31,815 bases of DNA, taken from assembly GCF_042680125.1 (NCBI RefSeq), contig NZ_JBHTNY010000062.1, one strand, 5' to 3'. The translations under genes were made by a program, and so were the position numbers. A model generated the notes under the pieces. That model was not told the origin of the DNA. It made no database searches and saw nothing but the letters and a program-made list of their open reading frames with translations. This DNA comes from Robinsoniella peoriensis. Its GTDB lineage: Bacteria; Bacillota; Clostridia; Lachnospirales; Lachnospiraceae. This document shows, one piece after another, positions 23,759 through 31,764 of this stretch (within the stretch, counting starts at the first letter, position 1; each line of letters begins with the position of its first letter).

Positions 23759-25513
23759 ATGGAGTGCCAGAAAAATGTAGCATCAGAGGAATTTGCTGAT
23801 TTTATTATATCAAACAACACCTATGATTTAGACGGTGTCCTTAAGGATAATACGGGGGCATGTGCAGATTATGCGGACAGTCAGTTTTCTATCCTGTATG
23901 TTCCTATGGAAGATGCAGTCCCAATTACCACGCACAAATATAAATATTTTTCCATCCCGAAACTTTATACGCTACTAGACACATCAAGTCTGGAAGCTTC
24001 CGGTATTATTGAAACAATTAATCAGCCTGTTTTGAACCTGCGGGGGCAGGGCACCATTATAGGTTTTATTGATACGGGCATTGATTACCGGAATCCATTA
24101 TTTAGGCATGTGGATGGAAGGTCCCGTATTTTAGGTATTTGGGATCAGAATCTGCCGTCTGAAAATGGAACTAATGAGCTGCCACCTGGAATACCGGGAT
24201 TTACGGTAAATGATACAATTATTTATGGAACAGAATATACCAACGAACAGATTAATCTGGCACTGGCTTCGGAACAGCCTCTGTCTGTTGTTCCAAGTAT
24301 AGATGAAAACGGACATGGAACTTTTATTGCAGGCATAGCAGCCGGTTCGGAATCGGAAAATTCTGATTTTATCGGAGTAGCGCCTGAATGCAATATTGCA
24401 GTTGTAAAATTGAAAGAATCTAAAAAATATTTACGTGATTTTTACTGCATTCAGGATTCTGCTGTGGCATATCAGGAAAATGATATTATGATGGGGATAA
24501 AGTATTTGGCTCTTGTATCGGCACGCTATAGAATGCCTCTGGTTATCTGTATTGGGCTTGGAACTAATCTTGGAAGCCATGAAGGATCATCACCGCTTGG
24601 GCTTCTGCTCAGGAGGGCAAATCTGATCACGGGATTTGCTTCTGTGGTAGCAACCGGGAATGAAGTGGGAAGACATCATCATTTTCTTGGAAATATAACA
24701 TCGAATATGGAGTACGAAGATGTTGAATTGCTTGTGGGGCCGGATGAAAAAGGATTCGTAATGGAGCTTTGGGCATCCACTCCTGAACTTTATACCGTAG
24801 GATTTGTATCACCCGGAGGACAGGTCATTCAAAGGCTGCCGCTAGATTCAGAAAATGATACTCTGGTTACCTTCACATTAGAAAATACACAGATTTCCGT
24901 TCATTATGGAATTTCGGAGCAAGGATCCGGGAGCCAGTTTATTATGATGCGTTTTGTGTCGCCGACTCATGGGATATGGAGGATTCGGGTATATAATTCT
25001 CTTTATATTACAGGGAGTTATCATATGTGGCTTCCAATAACTGGGTTTATTACAGAACATACAGTTTTTTTGAATCCTGATCCATTTACCACAATTACCG
25101 AGCCGGGAAATACGTACAGCAGCATAACGGTTGGTGCTTATAATCACAGGGACGGCAGCCTTTATATTCATACAGGTTATGGATTTAACAGGGTTAACTT
25201 TTTGAAACCAAATCTGGTGGCTCCCGGGGTGGACGTATATGGTCCGGGGATTTCCGGTGCCCTGTCAGAGTCTGGAATTCCCATGACATATCAGTCGGGT
25301 AGCTCAATTGCGGCAGCCCATGTGGCAGGTGCAGCTGCAGTTTTGATGTCGTGGGGAATTGTGCAGGGACATAATCTCAGTATGAATTCTGCTTCCATCA
25401 AGACTTATCTGTTACGGGGAGCCGATCGGAATCCTGCTTATATTTATCCCAACAGAGAGTGGGGAATGGGAGTGTTGAATTTATACCAGTCAATACTCAG
25501 GCTGAGGGAATGA
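23759..25513 (+). CDS. S8 family serine peptidase, Csp-like subtilase
   Basis: A 584-residue subtilisin-family protease resembling clostridial CspA/B/C proteins, which process spore-cortex hydrolases in some species. The triad is intact: Asp105 in IGFIDTGIDY, His186 in DENGHGTFIAGI and Ser516 in YQSGSSIAAAHVAG. The oxyanion Asn is in VVATGNEVGRHHH. The usual GTS around Ser is GSS here, with the nucleophile kept. Spacing from His to Ser is 330 residues, about twice that of subtilisin. This fits the inserted jelly-roll domain (about 310-450) of Csp proteins. There is no signal peptide, so it is probably cytoplasmic or in the spore or forespore. The GGGAG site sits six bases before the ATG. It stands alone, without SleC or other Csp genes beside it, so a sporulation role is only a possibility. 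Confidence 0.9.
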   Translation: MECQKNVASEEFADFIISNNTYDLDGVLKDNTGACADYADSQFSILYVPMEDAVPITTHKYKYFSIPKLYTLLDTSSLEASGIIETINQPVLNLRGQGTIIGFIDTGIDYRNPLFRHVDGRSRILGIWDQNLPSENGTNELPPGIPGFTVNDTIIYGTEYTNEQINLALASEQPLSVVPSIDENGHGTFIAGIAAGSESENSDFIGVAPECNIAVVKLKESKKYLRDFYCIQDSAVAYQENDIMMGIKYLALVSARYRMPLVICIGLGTNLGSHEGSSPLGLLLRRANLITGFASVVATGNEVGRHHHFLGNITSNMEYEDVELLVGPDEKGFVMELWASTPELYTVGFVSPGGQVIQRLPLDSENDTLVTFTLENTQISVHYGISEQGSGSQFIMMRFVSPTHGIWRIRVYNSLYITGSYHMWLPITGFITEHTVFLNPDPFTTITEPGNTYSSITVGAYNHRDGSLYIHTGYGFNRVNFLKPNLVAPGVDVYGPGISGALSESGIPMTYQSGSSIAAAHVAGAAAVLMSWGIVQGHNLSMNSASIKTYLLRGADRNPAYIYPNREWGMGVLNLYQSILRLRE

Positions 25514-25550
25514 TTGGAAACAGTTAGCGATAGGATATTTAATGGAATTA

Positions 25551-25559
25551 TGATACAAT
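25551..25559 (+). promoter_or_regulatory. Extended -10 promoter element of the LacI-type gene
   Basis: TGATACAAT gives an extended -10 (TGn plus TACAAT) 39 bp before the ATG. No good -35 box is present at 16-18 bp, as is often true for extended -10 promoters. Confidence 0.5.
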
Positions 25560-25598
25560 GGACAAAACAACAGATAAATATAGGTAAAAGGAGTAGGA

Positions 25599-26645
25599 AT
25601 GCGTTTAAAAGCCAAAGACATTGCAAAAGCACTGAAAGTATCCCCGGCAACGGTTTCCCTGGCATTAAATGACCGGCCGGGTGTAAATGAGGAAACCAAA
25701 AAGAAAATACTGGAATATGCAGACCGGATGCAGATGCTGTATAAAGAAGAAAGAATGAGTGCATGCGCGGTGGATAAAGGGATGGTGCTGATGCTTAATT
25801 ACGTCAAACATGGGGTGATTCTTGAACGCAGCACCAGTAAAAGCGGAGAAATTTTTATGGAGGAGCTGGAGCGTGTTGTCAATCGGAACGGATATCAGTT
25901 TCTGCACATGACTTTTCATGAAAAAAAAGAAAATCTGGAAAACCTGATAAAGAAATGTAAGGATAAAAATGTCAGGGGAATATATATTATGGCTGCTGAA
26001 ATGCTGCAGAGTGATATTTATCCATTTCTCCAAATGAAGATTCCCATTGTTGTGGGGGATAATCTGTTCTATGACCAGGGATTGGACAGCTATCTGGTAG
26101 ACAACCGGGAGGGAATCCGACGGGGTGTGGATTATCTGGTTGATAAAGGGCACAGCCATATTGTTTATTTAGCGGAGAATATCGATATTTTTAATTTTGT
26201 AGAACGGCGGGAAGCATTTATCCTGGAGATGGCAAAGCGGGAATGCGGGGATGCGTGCAACCGGATCAGGCACCTGGGGAATACAGTTGCTGAGGTTTAT
26301 GAGTCCATGGTCAAATACCTGGATGAAGGAATCTTTCGTACTACGGCTTTTATTTTGGAGAGTTCGGTGATTTCACTGGGAGTCAGCAAAGCACTTCTGG
26401 AGAGGCAGATCCGGATTCCAAGGGATGTTTCCCTGGTGGGATTCGATGCACTGCCTCCGGTTAGTCTTCTCGGAATTAATCTGACGCTTATAAAAGGAAC
26501 GCATACAAAGCGCCATCTGGCGGCAGTCAAGCACCTGCTGCGTCATATGGAAGAAGCGGAAGAAGAGACTGTCAGAATCTATTATAAAACCAGAATTCTG
26601 GAAGGGGACAGTGTTTTCGATAAAACTAAGTATATTTATTCCTAA
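25599..26645 (+). CDS. LacI family transcriptional regulator
   Basis: A 348-residue repressor with an N-terminal helix-turn-helix (about 3-48: LKAKDIAKALKVSPATVSLALNDRPGVNEETKKKILEYA) and a C-terminal periplasmic-binding-protein-like ligand domain (about 65-340: GIYIMAAEML..., PIVVGDNLFYDQGLDSYLVDNREGIRRGVDYLVDKGHSHIVYLAE). It is expected to sense the sugar or sugar phosphate used by the downstream PTS operon and to block transcription in its absence. AAAGGAG precedes the ATG by five bases. A strong terminator (26797-26840) separates it from that operon, so it is transcribed alone from its own promoter. A 20-bp palindrome at 26957-26976 is a candidate operator. Confidence 0.92.
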   Translation: MRLKAKDIAKALKVSPATVSLALNDRPGVNEETKKKILEYADRMQMLYKEERMSACAVDKGMVLMLNYVKHGVILERSTSKSGEIFMEELERVVNRNGYQFLHMTFHEKKENLENLIKKCKDKNVRGIYIMAAEMLQSDIYPFLQMKIPIVVGDNLFYDQGLDSYLVDNREGIRRGVDYLVDKGHSHIVYLAENIDIFNFVERREAFILEMAKRECGDACNRIRHLGNTVAEVYESMVKYLDEGIFRTTAFILESSVISLGVSKALLERQIRIPRDVSLVGFDALPPVSLLGINLTLIKGTHTKRHLAAVKHLLRHMEEAEEETVRIYYKTRILEGDSVFDKTKYIYS

Positions 26646-26783
26646 AGCCTGTTTGATAATTCAATTCTGCTATGAAATTCCGCCACGCCCCATCTTTACG
26701 TACACTCCCCCGGCTACAAAGCATCCCTTTCTCAACGAAACCTCTATTTAATGTTTTATAATTACTTTCTAACAATGCTGTAC

Positions 26784-26796
26784 GCTATATTATAGC
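26784..26796. promoter_or_regulatory. Perfect palindrome GCTATATTATAGC
   Basis: A 13-bp palindrome of two 6-bp arms around one base abuts the left arm of the terminator that follows. It may be a regulator site, or may extend the hairpin base. Function is unknown. Confidence 0.35.
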
Positions 26797-26840
26797 AACA
26801 ACATGCTTTTAAAGAAAATTTAAAAGCATGTTGTTTTTTT
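26797..26840 (+). terminator. Strong intrinsic terminator between LacI gene and PTS operon
   Basis: AACAACATGCTTTTAAA pairs perfectly (17 bp) with TTTAAAAGCATGTTGTT across a GAAAA loop and is followed by a run of T. It ends LacI transcription or, if transcription starts upstream for the PTS genes, could be an attenuator. Confidence 0.88.
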
Positions 26841-26956
26841 ACAAATTTTTTAAAATATCTGTTCGTTTTTGGGAGAAAATTAGCATATAGATAGAAAAAT
26901 CCAGAGGGGATTGTATGTGGAATTGAGAAATGCTAAAATTCAGACAAATAAGATTT

Positions 26957-26976
26957 GAGCATTTTAAAACATGCTC
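26957..26976. promoter_or_regulatory. Palindrome GAGCATTTTAAAACATGCTC, candidate LacI operator
   Basis: Six-bp arms GAGCAT and ATGCTC flank a near-symmetric TTTAAAAC centre, about 54 bp upstream of the EIIBCA start codon. Place and symmetry fit a repressor site, although most LacI-type operators have a central CG. Alternatively it is a leader hairpin of the mRNA. Confidence 0.5.
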
Positions 26977-27029
26977 TGGCGCGCATCTTAAAGAAACAAT
27001 TCATGCAGTTGATTTTAGGAGGAGAGATC

Positions 27030-28919
27030 ATGGCAAAGAAAAATTATGATGATTTGTCAAAAAAGATAGAGACCTTTGTAGGCGGGTCTGAAAATGTAAT
27101 TTCTTTATTTCATTGTGCAACGCGTCTTCGTTTTAAAGTGAAGGATGGCAGCAGGGTAGATAAAAAAAGACTGGGTCAGCTGGAAGGCGTCATTAAGGTC
27201 ATTGACAGCGGCGGGCAGATACAGGTTGTAATCGGAAACCAGGTTGCAGATGTATACGAGGCAATTCTGAAAAATACGAAAATTAAGGCACAGGATGAAG
27301 CGGAAGAAGTGGAGAACAGGGGAAAGAAAAACATTCTGAATCTGTTCATGGAAACGGTCTCCGGAATCTTTGCACCGATTCTGGCAGCTATGTGCGGAGC
27401 AGGTATGCTAAAGGGAATCCTGATCTTGTGTACTACACTGGGCTGGCTGACGGCAGATATGGGAACCTACCGCATTTTGTATGCAGCCGCAGATGGAGTA
27501 TTTACATTTTTACCTGTATTTCTGGCGTTTACTGCTGCTAAGAAATTTCACGCAGACCAATATGTATCCGTAGGTATTGCGGCAGCACTGGTATATCCGG
27601 ATATTACGGCGGCTTATTCTGCAGGAGAGGCCCTGACTTTTATGAATATACCTGTGGTATTGGTAAGTTATACTTCTTCCGTTATTCCAATTATCATTTC
27701 TATTTATGTATTATCTAAATTAGAAAAGGGACTGAAACATATTCTCCCTGAAATTTGTAAACGGTTTATGACACCCTTACTCAGCCTGGTTATTATGGTA
27801 CCGATCACGTATCTGGTAATTGGCCCGGTTGCTGATTTTGCAGGGAATCTCCTGGCATCTGGTTATACAGGCATGGTTGGCTTCAGTCCGATCATTGCAG
27901 GATTTGTGCTGGGGCTGCTATGGCCGGCAGTGGTTATGTTTGGACTCCATTGGGGATTTGCTCCAATTGTATTTAATAATATAGCAGAATATGGACGGGA
28001 TACTTTATTTACCATAACAGGACCGAATAATATGGCACAGGCAGGTGCAACTTTAGGTGTATTTTTAAAGACAAAGAATAAAGAGTTAAAATCGCTTTCC
28101 GGATCTGCAGCATTATCAGCTGTACTTGCCGGTGTTACAGAGCCGGCAATTTACGGTATAACATTAAAATATAAAAAACCATTTTTTATTGGAGCCGTAT
28201 TTTCCGGAATTGCAGGAGCAATTGTGGCAGCCAGCGGAGCAGGAGCCCCCACGCTGTTATCCACCAGTATTCTGACACTGCCGGGATATATTGGTAAAGG
28301 CTTTGCTGGATTTTGTATCGCTTGCGCCATCGCATATTTTGGTTCTGCGATTGTAACGTATTTATTTGGATTCCAGGACAATATGATACTGGAGCCGGAC
28401 AAAAATTCTATAGCGGAAGACGCAGGGACAGATAGCAGCGGCAAGCAGGAAGCAGAGATTAAATCCCCTGTAAATGGAAAAGTTATTCTGCTCTCCGAAG
28501 TTAAAGACGAAGCTTTCGCAGCTGAAGCACTCGGGAAAGGGATTGCAATTGTTCCCCAGGACGGTAAAATCTGTGCGCCATGTGATGGTGTGGTAAGCGC
28601 TTTGTTCCCTACCGGACATGCTGTAGGCATTACATCAGCAGAAGGGGCAGAAGTCCTGATTCATGTGGGAATGGACACCGTGAAATTAAATGGAGCAGGA
28701 TTTACCGTACATGTTTCTGAGGGGCAGAGGATAAAAGCCGGAGATCTCCTGATGGAAGCCGACCTGGAAGTGATTAAGAGAGCCGGATATGATACCACTA
28801 CTCCAGTCATTATCACTAATACAGAGGAATATTCAGAAGTAAAATCAGCCGGTGAAGGAATGGTAAAAGCAGGAGATCCTGTAATCATGTTGAAAATGCG
28901 GGGTAATGAAATTGAGTAG
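27030..28919 (+). CDS. PTS beta-glucoside-type transporter, EIIBCA (Glc family)
   Basis: A 629-residue sugar permease that imports and phosphorylates its substrate at the expense of phosphoenolpyruvate. Domain order is EIIB (about 1-90, phosphocysteine Cys29 in FHCATRLRF), EIIC (about 110-455, roughly ten helices, with FGLHWGFAPIVFNNI and GVTEPAIYGITLKYKKPF), and EIIA (about 480-629, phosphohistidine His545 in LIHVGMDTVKL). This is the BglF/BglP layout. The frame extends upstream to a TTG (26955), but AGGAGGAGA just before the ATG at 27030 fixes the start. The stop codon overlaps the start of the next gene by 14 bp. No BglG/LicT antiterminator gene is present, so control is probably by the LacI-type regulator. 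Likely substrate is an aryl- or oligo-beta-glucoside. Confidence 0.94.
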   Translation: MAKKNYDDLSKKIETFVGGSENVISLFHCATRLRFKVKDGSRVDKKRLGQLEGVIKVIDSGGQIQVVIGNQVADVYEAILKNTKIKAQDEAEEVENRGKKNILNLFMETVSGIFAPILAAMCGAGMLKGILILCTTLGWLTADMGTYRILYAAADGVFTFLPVFLAFTAAKKFHADQYVSVGIAAALVYPDITAAYSAGEALTFMNIPVVLVSYTSSVIPIIISIYVLSKLEKGLKHILPEICKRFMTPLLSLVIMVPITYLVIGPVADFAGNLLASGYTGMVGFSPIIAGFVLGLLWPAVVMFGLHWGFAPIVFNNIAEYGRDTLFTITGPNNMAQAGATLGVFLKTKNKELKSLSGSAALSAVLAGVTEPAIYGITLKYKKPFFIGAVFSGIAGAIVAASGAGAPTLLSTSILTLPGYIGKGFAGFCIACAIAYFGSAIVTYLFGFQDNMILEPDKNSIAEDAGTDSSGKQEAEIKSPVNGKVILLSEVKDEAFAAEALGKGIAIVPQDGKICAPCDGVVSALFPTGHAVGITSAEGAEVLIHVGMDTVKLNGAGFTVHVSEGQRIKAGDLLMEADLEVIKRAGYDTTTPVIITNTEEYSEVKSAGEGMVKAGDPVIMLKMRGNEIE

Positions 28920-30186
28920 GGTAAAGATTCATCAGAATGGAAGTAATTTTATATTGAATGGAAAGCCGTTCTTTTACCTGGGCGATACGATCTGGAGTGC
29001 TTTTACCAACGTAAGCCTGGAAGAATGGGAGTATTACCTGAGCATTAGAAAGGCACAGGGCTTTACCGTGCTTCAGATCAATACCCTGCCTCAGTGGGAC
29101 CGTTGTATATCGGATATCGGTTTGTATCCGTTTCCAACCAAAGACGGACATAAATTTGACTTTTCAAAGTGGAATCAGGATTATTATGAACGGGCAAAAA
29201 AGATGTGCCTCATGGCGGTGGATCAGGGATTCCAGCTTGCCCTGGTCGTACTGTGGCTGAATTATGTACCTGGTACATGGGGAAGCAGAATGCTGGATAT
29301 GAATGTAATGCCAGCAGAATTTGTGGAAGACTATACCAAAAAAGTGATTTCAGAATTTGATGATTTTGAACCTATTTATGTAGTAAGCGGGGATACGGAT
29401 TTTGATACCCCGGAGGCAAAAGCATATTATGGAACAGCCCTGAAGATCCTCTGTGAAAACAGCCCGGATTCCCTGAAAACCATGCATATCAAAAGGGGAT
29501 ATGATGTGATACCGGAAGAATTTCTGGATAAGATTGACTTTTATATGTTTCAGTCCGGTCATAATGCCAGGGAACAGCAGATGGCCTATGTGCTTCCGGA
29601 ACGTTTCCGGGAAAAATATCCGAAGAAACCTATGATAAATGCAGAACCCTGTTATGAACAGATGGGATTTAGCAGGCAGGAATACGGGCGGTTTGAGGCA
29701 GTGGATATCCGAAAAGCAGCATGGAGCAGCGTTTTATCCGGTGCCTGTGCAGGAGTAACTTACGGGGCCCATGGTATCTGGAACTGGCAGAAGGTAAACT
29801 GCCCGAAAAATCCGGTTCTGGGTGAAGGTTTTGATGAACCGCTGCCCTGGCAGGAGGCTATTAAATTTCCTGGGGCGTGGGATTACGGATTTATCCGGTT
29901 TAAACTGGAGGAGTATGGGATACAGGAGCTGATTCCGCAAAATACCTGCCTGGAAAATCCTTCATCGGACATCCGTATGGCGGCAGCAGAAGATTGCTAT
30001 CTGATTTATCTGCCTTATAATACAAAAGTGGTTCTCGGAATGGAACTCAGAGGTTACAGAGCAAAAGCTTTAGATCTGGAAACCAGATATGTGGCATGCG
30101 CGGAGATGAATATAAAGGATGGCAGCACTGTCATATCCATGCATCCGTTCCATAAAGATGTATTGCTGATACTGGAAAAGAAATAG
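28906..30186 (+). CDS. DUF4038/GH140-like glycoside hydrolase (apiosidase-like)
   Basis: A 426-residue protein of the DUF4038 family, of which GH140 apiosidases are the characterised part. NGSNFILNGKPFFYLGDTIW at the start is the family signature, followed by a (beta/alpha)8 barrel with VLWLNYVPGTWG, YVVSGDTDFDTPEAK (Asp163) and PMINAEPCYEQMG (Glu247). These two acids are good candidates for the catalytic pair. A small beta domain (about 350-426) follows. There is no signal peptide, so it works in the cytoplasm on what the PTS imports, unlike the exported gut Bacteroides apiosidases. The ATG lies 14 bp inside the end of the EIIBCA gene, so translation is probably coupled. Linkage to apiose is inference from family and neighbours; another pentose is possible. 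Confidence 0.85.
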   Translation: MKLSRVKIHQNGSNFILNGKPFFYLGDTIWSAFTNVSLEEWEYYLSIRKAQGFTVLQINTLPQWDRCISDIGLYPFPTKDGHKFDFSKWNQDYYERAKKMCLMAVDQGFQLALVVLWLNYVPGTWGSRMLDMNVMPAEFVEDYTKKVISEFDDFEPIYVVSGDTDFDTPEAKAYYGTALKILCENSPDSLKTMHIKRGYDVIPEEFLDKIDFYMFQSGHNAREQQMAYVLPERFREKYPKKPMINAEPCYEQMGFSRQEYGRFEAVDIRKAAWSSVLSGACAGVTYGAHGIWNWQKVNCPKNPVLGEGFDEPLPWQEAIKFPGAWDYGFIRFKLEEYGIQELIPQNTCLENPSSDIRMAAAEDCYLIYLPYNTKVVLGMELRGYRAKALDLETRYVACAEMNIKDGSTVISMHPFHKDVLLILEKK

Positions 30187-30202
30187 CACAGGAGGTGTAA
30201 GT

Positions 30203-31609
30203 ATGTGTGAATTTCCAAAAAATTTTCTTTGGGGAGGGGCAGTTGCCGCTAACCAATGTGAAGGTGCTTATAAAGAAGACGGTAAGGGACTGTCCATTCA
30301 GGATGTCCTGCCCCGGGGAATCCGGGGGGACAGAACGGCAGTTCCAACAGAGGATAACAAAAAATTAATTGGAATTGATTTTTATCACCGTTATCAGGAA
30401 GATATCAGGCTGTTTGCGGAAATGGGGTTTCAGGTATTTCGAACCTCGATTGCCTGGAGCCGGATATTTCCAAATGGTGATGAAGAAGAGCCTAACGAAA
30501 AAGGACTGCAATTTTATGATCGTCTATTTGACGAATGCCATAAATACGGAATGGAACCACTCGTTACCATATCTCATTATGAGACGCCATTGTATCTGGC
30601 GGAACATTATAACGGATGGGCAGACAGGAAGCTGATCCAATTTTATGAGCGTTATGTCAGAACCCTGTTTGAACGGTTTGGGAGTAAGGTAAAATACTGG
30701 CTTACATTTAATGAGATTAATTCTGTGCTTCATGCCCCATTTATGAGCGGCGGCATCCATACACCGGCAGAAAAACTGACGGAACAGGAGCTTTATCAGG
30801 CGGCGCACCATGAGCTGGTTGCCAGTGCCCTGGCAACGAAAATAGCACATGAGATAATGCCGGAGGCAAAGATCGGATGCATGATTTTAAGTATGCCGAT
30901 GTATCCTTTAACCCCATCGCCGGATGATATGATACAGGTAATGGAAGAGGAACACAAAAACTACTTTTTTGGAGATGTTCATGTAAGAGGAACCTATCCC
31001 GGATATATGAAGCGATATTTCAGAGAACAGAATATTCAGATCCACTTTGAGCCGGAAGATGAAGAAATCCTGAAACATACCGTAGATTTTGTATCGTTCA
31101 GTTACTATATGAGTGTCTGTGCCACAGCCGATAAAGAGAAACAGAAAAAGGGCAACGGCAATTTGCTGGGTGGGGTACCGAATCCTACTTTAGAGGCATC
31201 CCAGTGGGGATGGCAGATTGATCCGAAAGGGCTGCGCTATGTGCTGAATATGTTCTATGACCGTTATCAAAAGCCCCTGTTTGTTGTAGAAAATGGACTG
31301 GGAGCAGTGGATTTACTCATTGAAGACGAGCATGGGAATAAGACTGTGGAAGACGATTATCGAATTCAATACCTGCATGACCATCTGGTGCAGCTTCGTG
31401 AAGCAATCGAAGACGGTGTGGAGGTTCTGGGCTATACAACCTGGGGATGCATTGACCTTGTCAGCGCTTCCACCGCAGAATTGAAAAAACGTTACGGTTT
31501 TATCTATGTGGACCGGAACGATGATGGAAGCGGGACACTGGACAGATATAAGAAAAAGAGTTTTTATTGGTATAAGAAAGTAATCCAAAGTAATGGGAGG
31601 ATATTGTGA
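30203..31609 (+). CDS. GH1 family 6-phospho-beta-glucosidase
   Basis: A 468-residue cytoplasmic retaining glycosidase that splits phosphorylated beta-glucosides delivered by the PTS, giving glucose-6-phosphate and an aglycone or sugar. The family start FPKNFLWGGAVAANQCEGAY is present. Acid/base is Glu171 in TFNEIN and nucleophile is Glu363 in VVENGLGA. LVSASTAELKKRYGFIYVD holds the Ser (421/423), Lys429 and Tyr431 phosphate-binding residues that separate 6-phospho-glucosidases from plain beta-glucosidases. AGGAGGT is six bases before the ATG, 16 bp after the GH140-like gene. It is third in the operon. The stop codon overlaps a possible further start (31606). Confidence 0.95.
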   Translation: MCEFPKNFLWGGAVAANQCEGAYKEDGKGLSIQDVLPRGIRGDRTAVPTEDNKKLIGIDFYHRYQEDIRLFAEMGFQVFRTSIAWSRIFPNGDEEEPNEKGLQFYDRLFDECHKYGMEPLVTISHYETPLYLAEHYNGWADRKLIQFYERYVRTLFERFGSKVKYWLTFNEINSVLHAPFMSGGIHTPAEKLTEQELYQAAHHELVASALATKIAHEIMPEAKIGCMILSMPMYPLTPSPDDMIQVMEEEHKNYFFGDVHVRGTYPGYMKRYFREQNIQIHFEPEDEEILKHTVDFVSFSYYMSVCATADKEKQKKGNGNLLGGVPNPTLEASQWGWQIDPKGLRYVLNMFYDRYQKPLFVVENGLGAVDLLIEDEHGNKTVEDDYRIQYLHDHLVQLREAIEDGVEVLGYTTWGCIDLVSASTAELKKRYGFIYVDRNDDGSGTLDRYKKKSFYWYKKVIQSNGRIL

Positions 31610-31644
31610 AATTTACTTTATCCATACTACAGCGAACAGTTTAA
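31606..31644 (+). other. Coupled start with a 12-codon frame, possible gene remnant
   Basis: GTG at 31606 overlaps the GH1 stop codon (TTGTGA) and has GGGAGG (31595-31600) five bases upstream, the layout of a coupled fourth gene. The frame stops after 12 codons. The following 120 bp hold no continuing frame that I recognise. It may be the start of a broken gene or chance; nothing else is seen before the putative intron at 31765. Confidence 0.3.
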
Positions 31645-31764
31645 TTGGTGGCTTATGGCTCACTATCCAGACTATGATATGAGCATAACTTGAAACTGAG
31701 ACTTCCTGTAAGATTATTATATTTGGGTTTAGATGAGTAAGGGGACGCTTTGTAGATGGAAGTA

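Larger units (their letters stand above)
26646..27029. other. 384-bp regulatory gap between LacI gene and PTS operon
   Basis: No convincing ORF. It holds a perfect palindrome (26784-26796), a strong terminator (26797-26840), an AT-rich promoter zone and a second palindrome (26957-26976) just before the EIIBCA gene. A perfect TATAAT (26757-26762) lies before the terminator but lacks a good -35. If it is used, the terminator would act as an attenuator. The AAAGCCTGTTTGATAATTC stretch near 26644 is slightly like the start of the hairpin repeats but too short to call. Confidence 0.5.

Noticed and set aside
25665..26159. 164-residue minus-strand frame
   Set aside because: Antisense shadow of the LacI-type gene.
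26646..26690. Third copy of the dispersed hairpin repeat
   Set aside because: Only the CTGTTTGATAATT start is alike; the GTCACACA block and the hairpin are absent.
26797..26840. BglG/LicT RAT antiterminator overlapping the terminator
   Set aside because: I see no typical RAT-like motif before the terminator and no antiterminator gene nearby.
26955..27029. TTG-started extension of the EIIBCA protein
   Set aside because: It reads through the palindrome, and the ATG at 27030 has a strong AGGAGGAGA site and the normal EIIB start.
28151..28630. 159-residue minus-strand frame
   Set aside because: Antisense shadow of the EIIC/EIIA region; no family resemblance.
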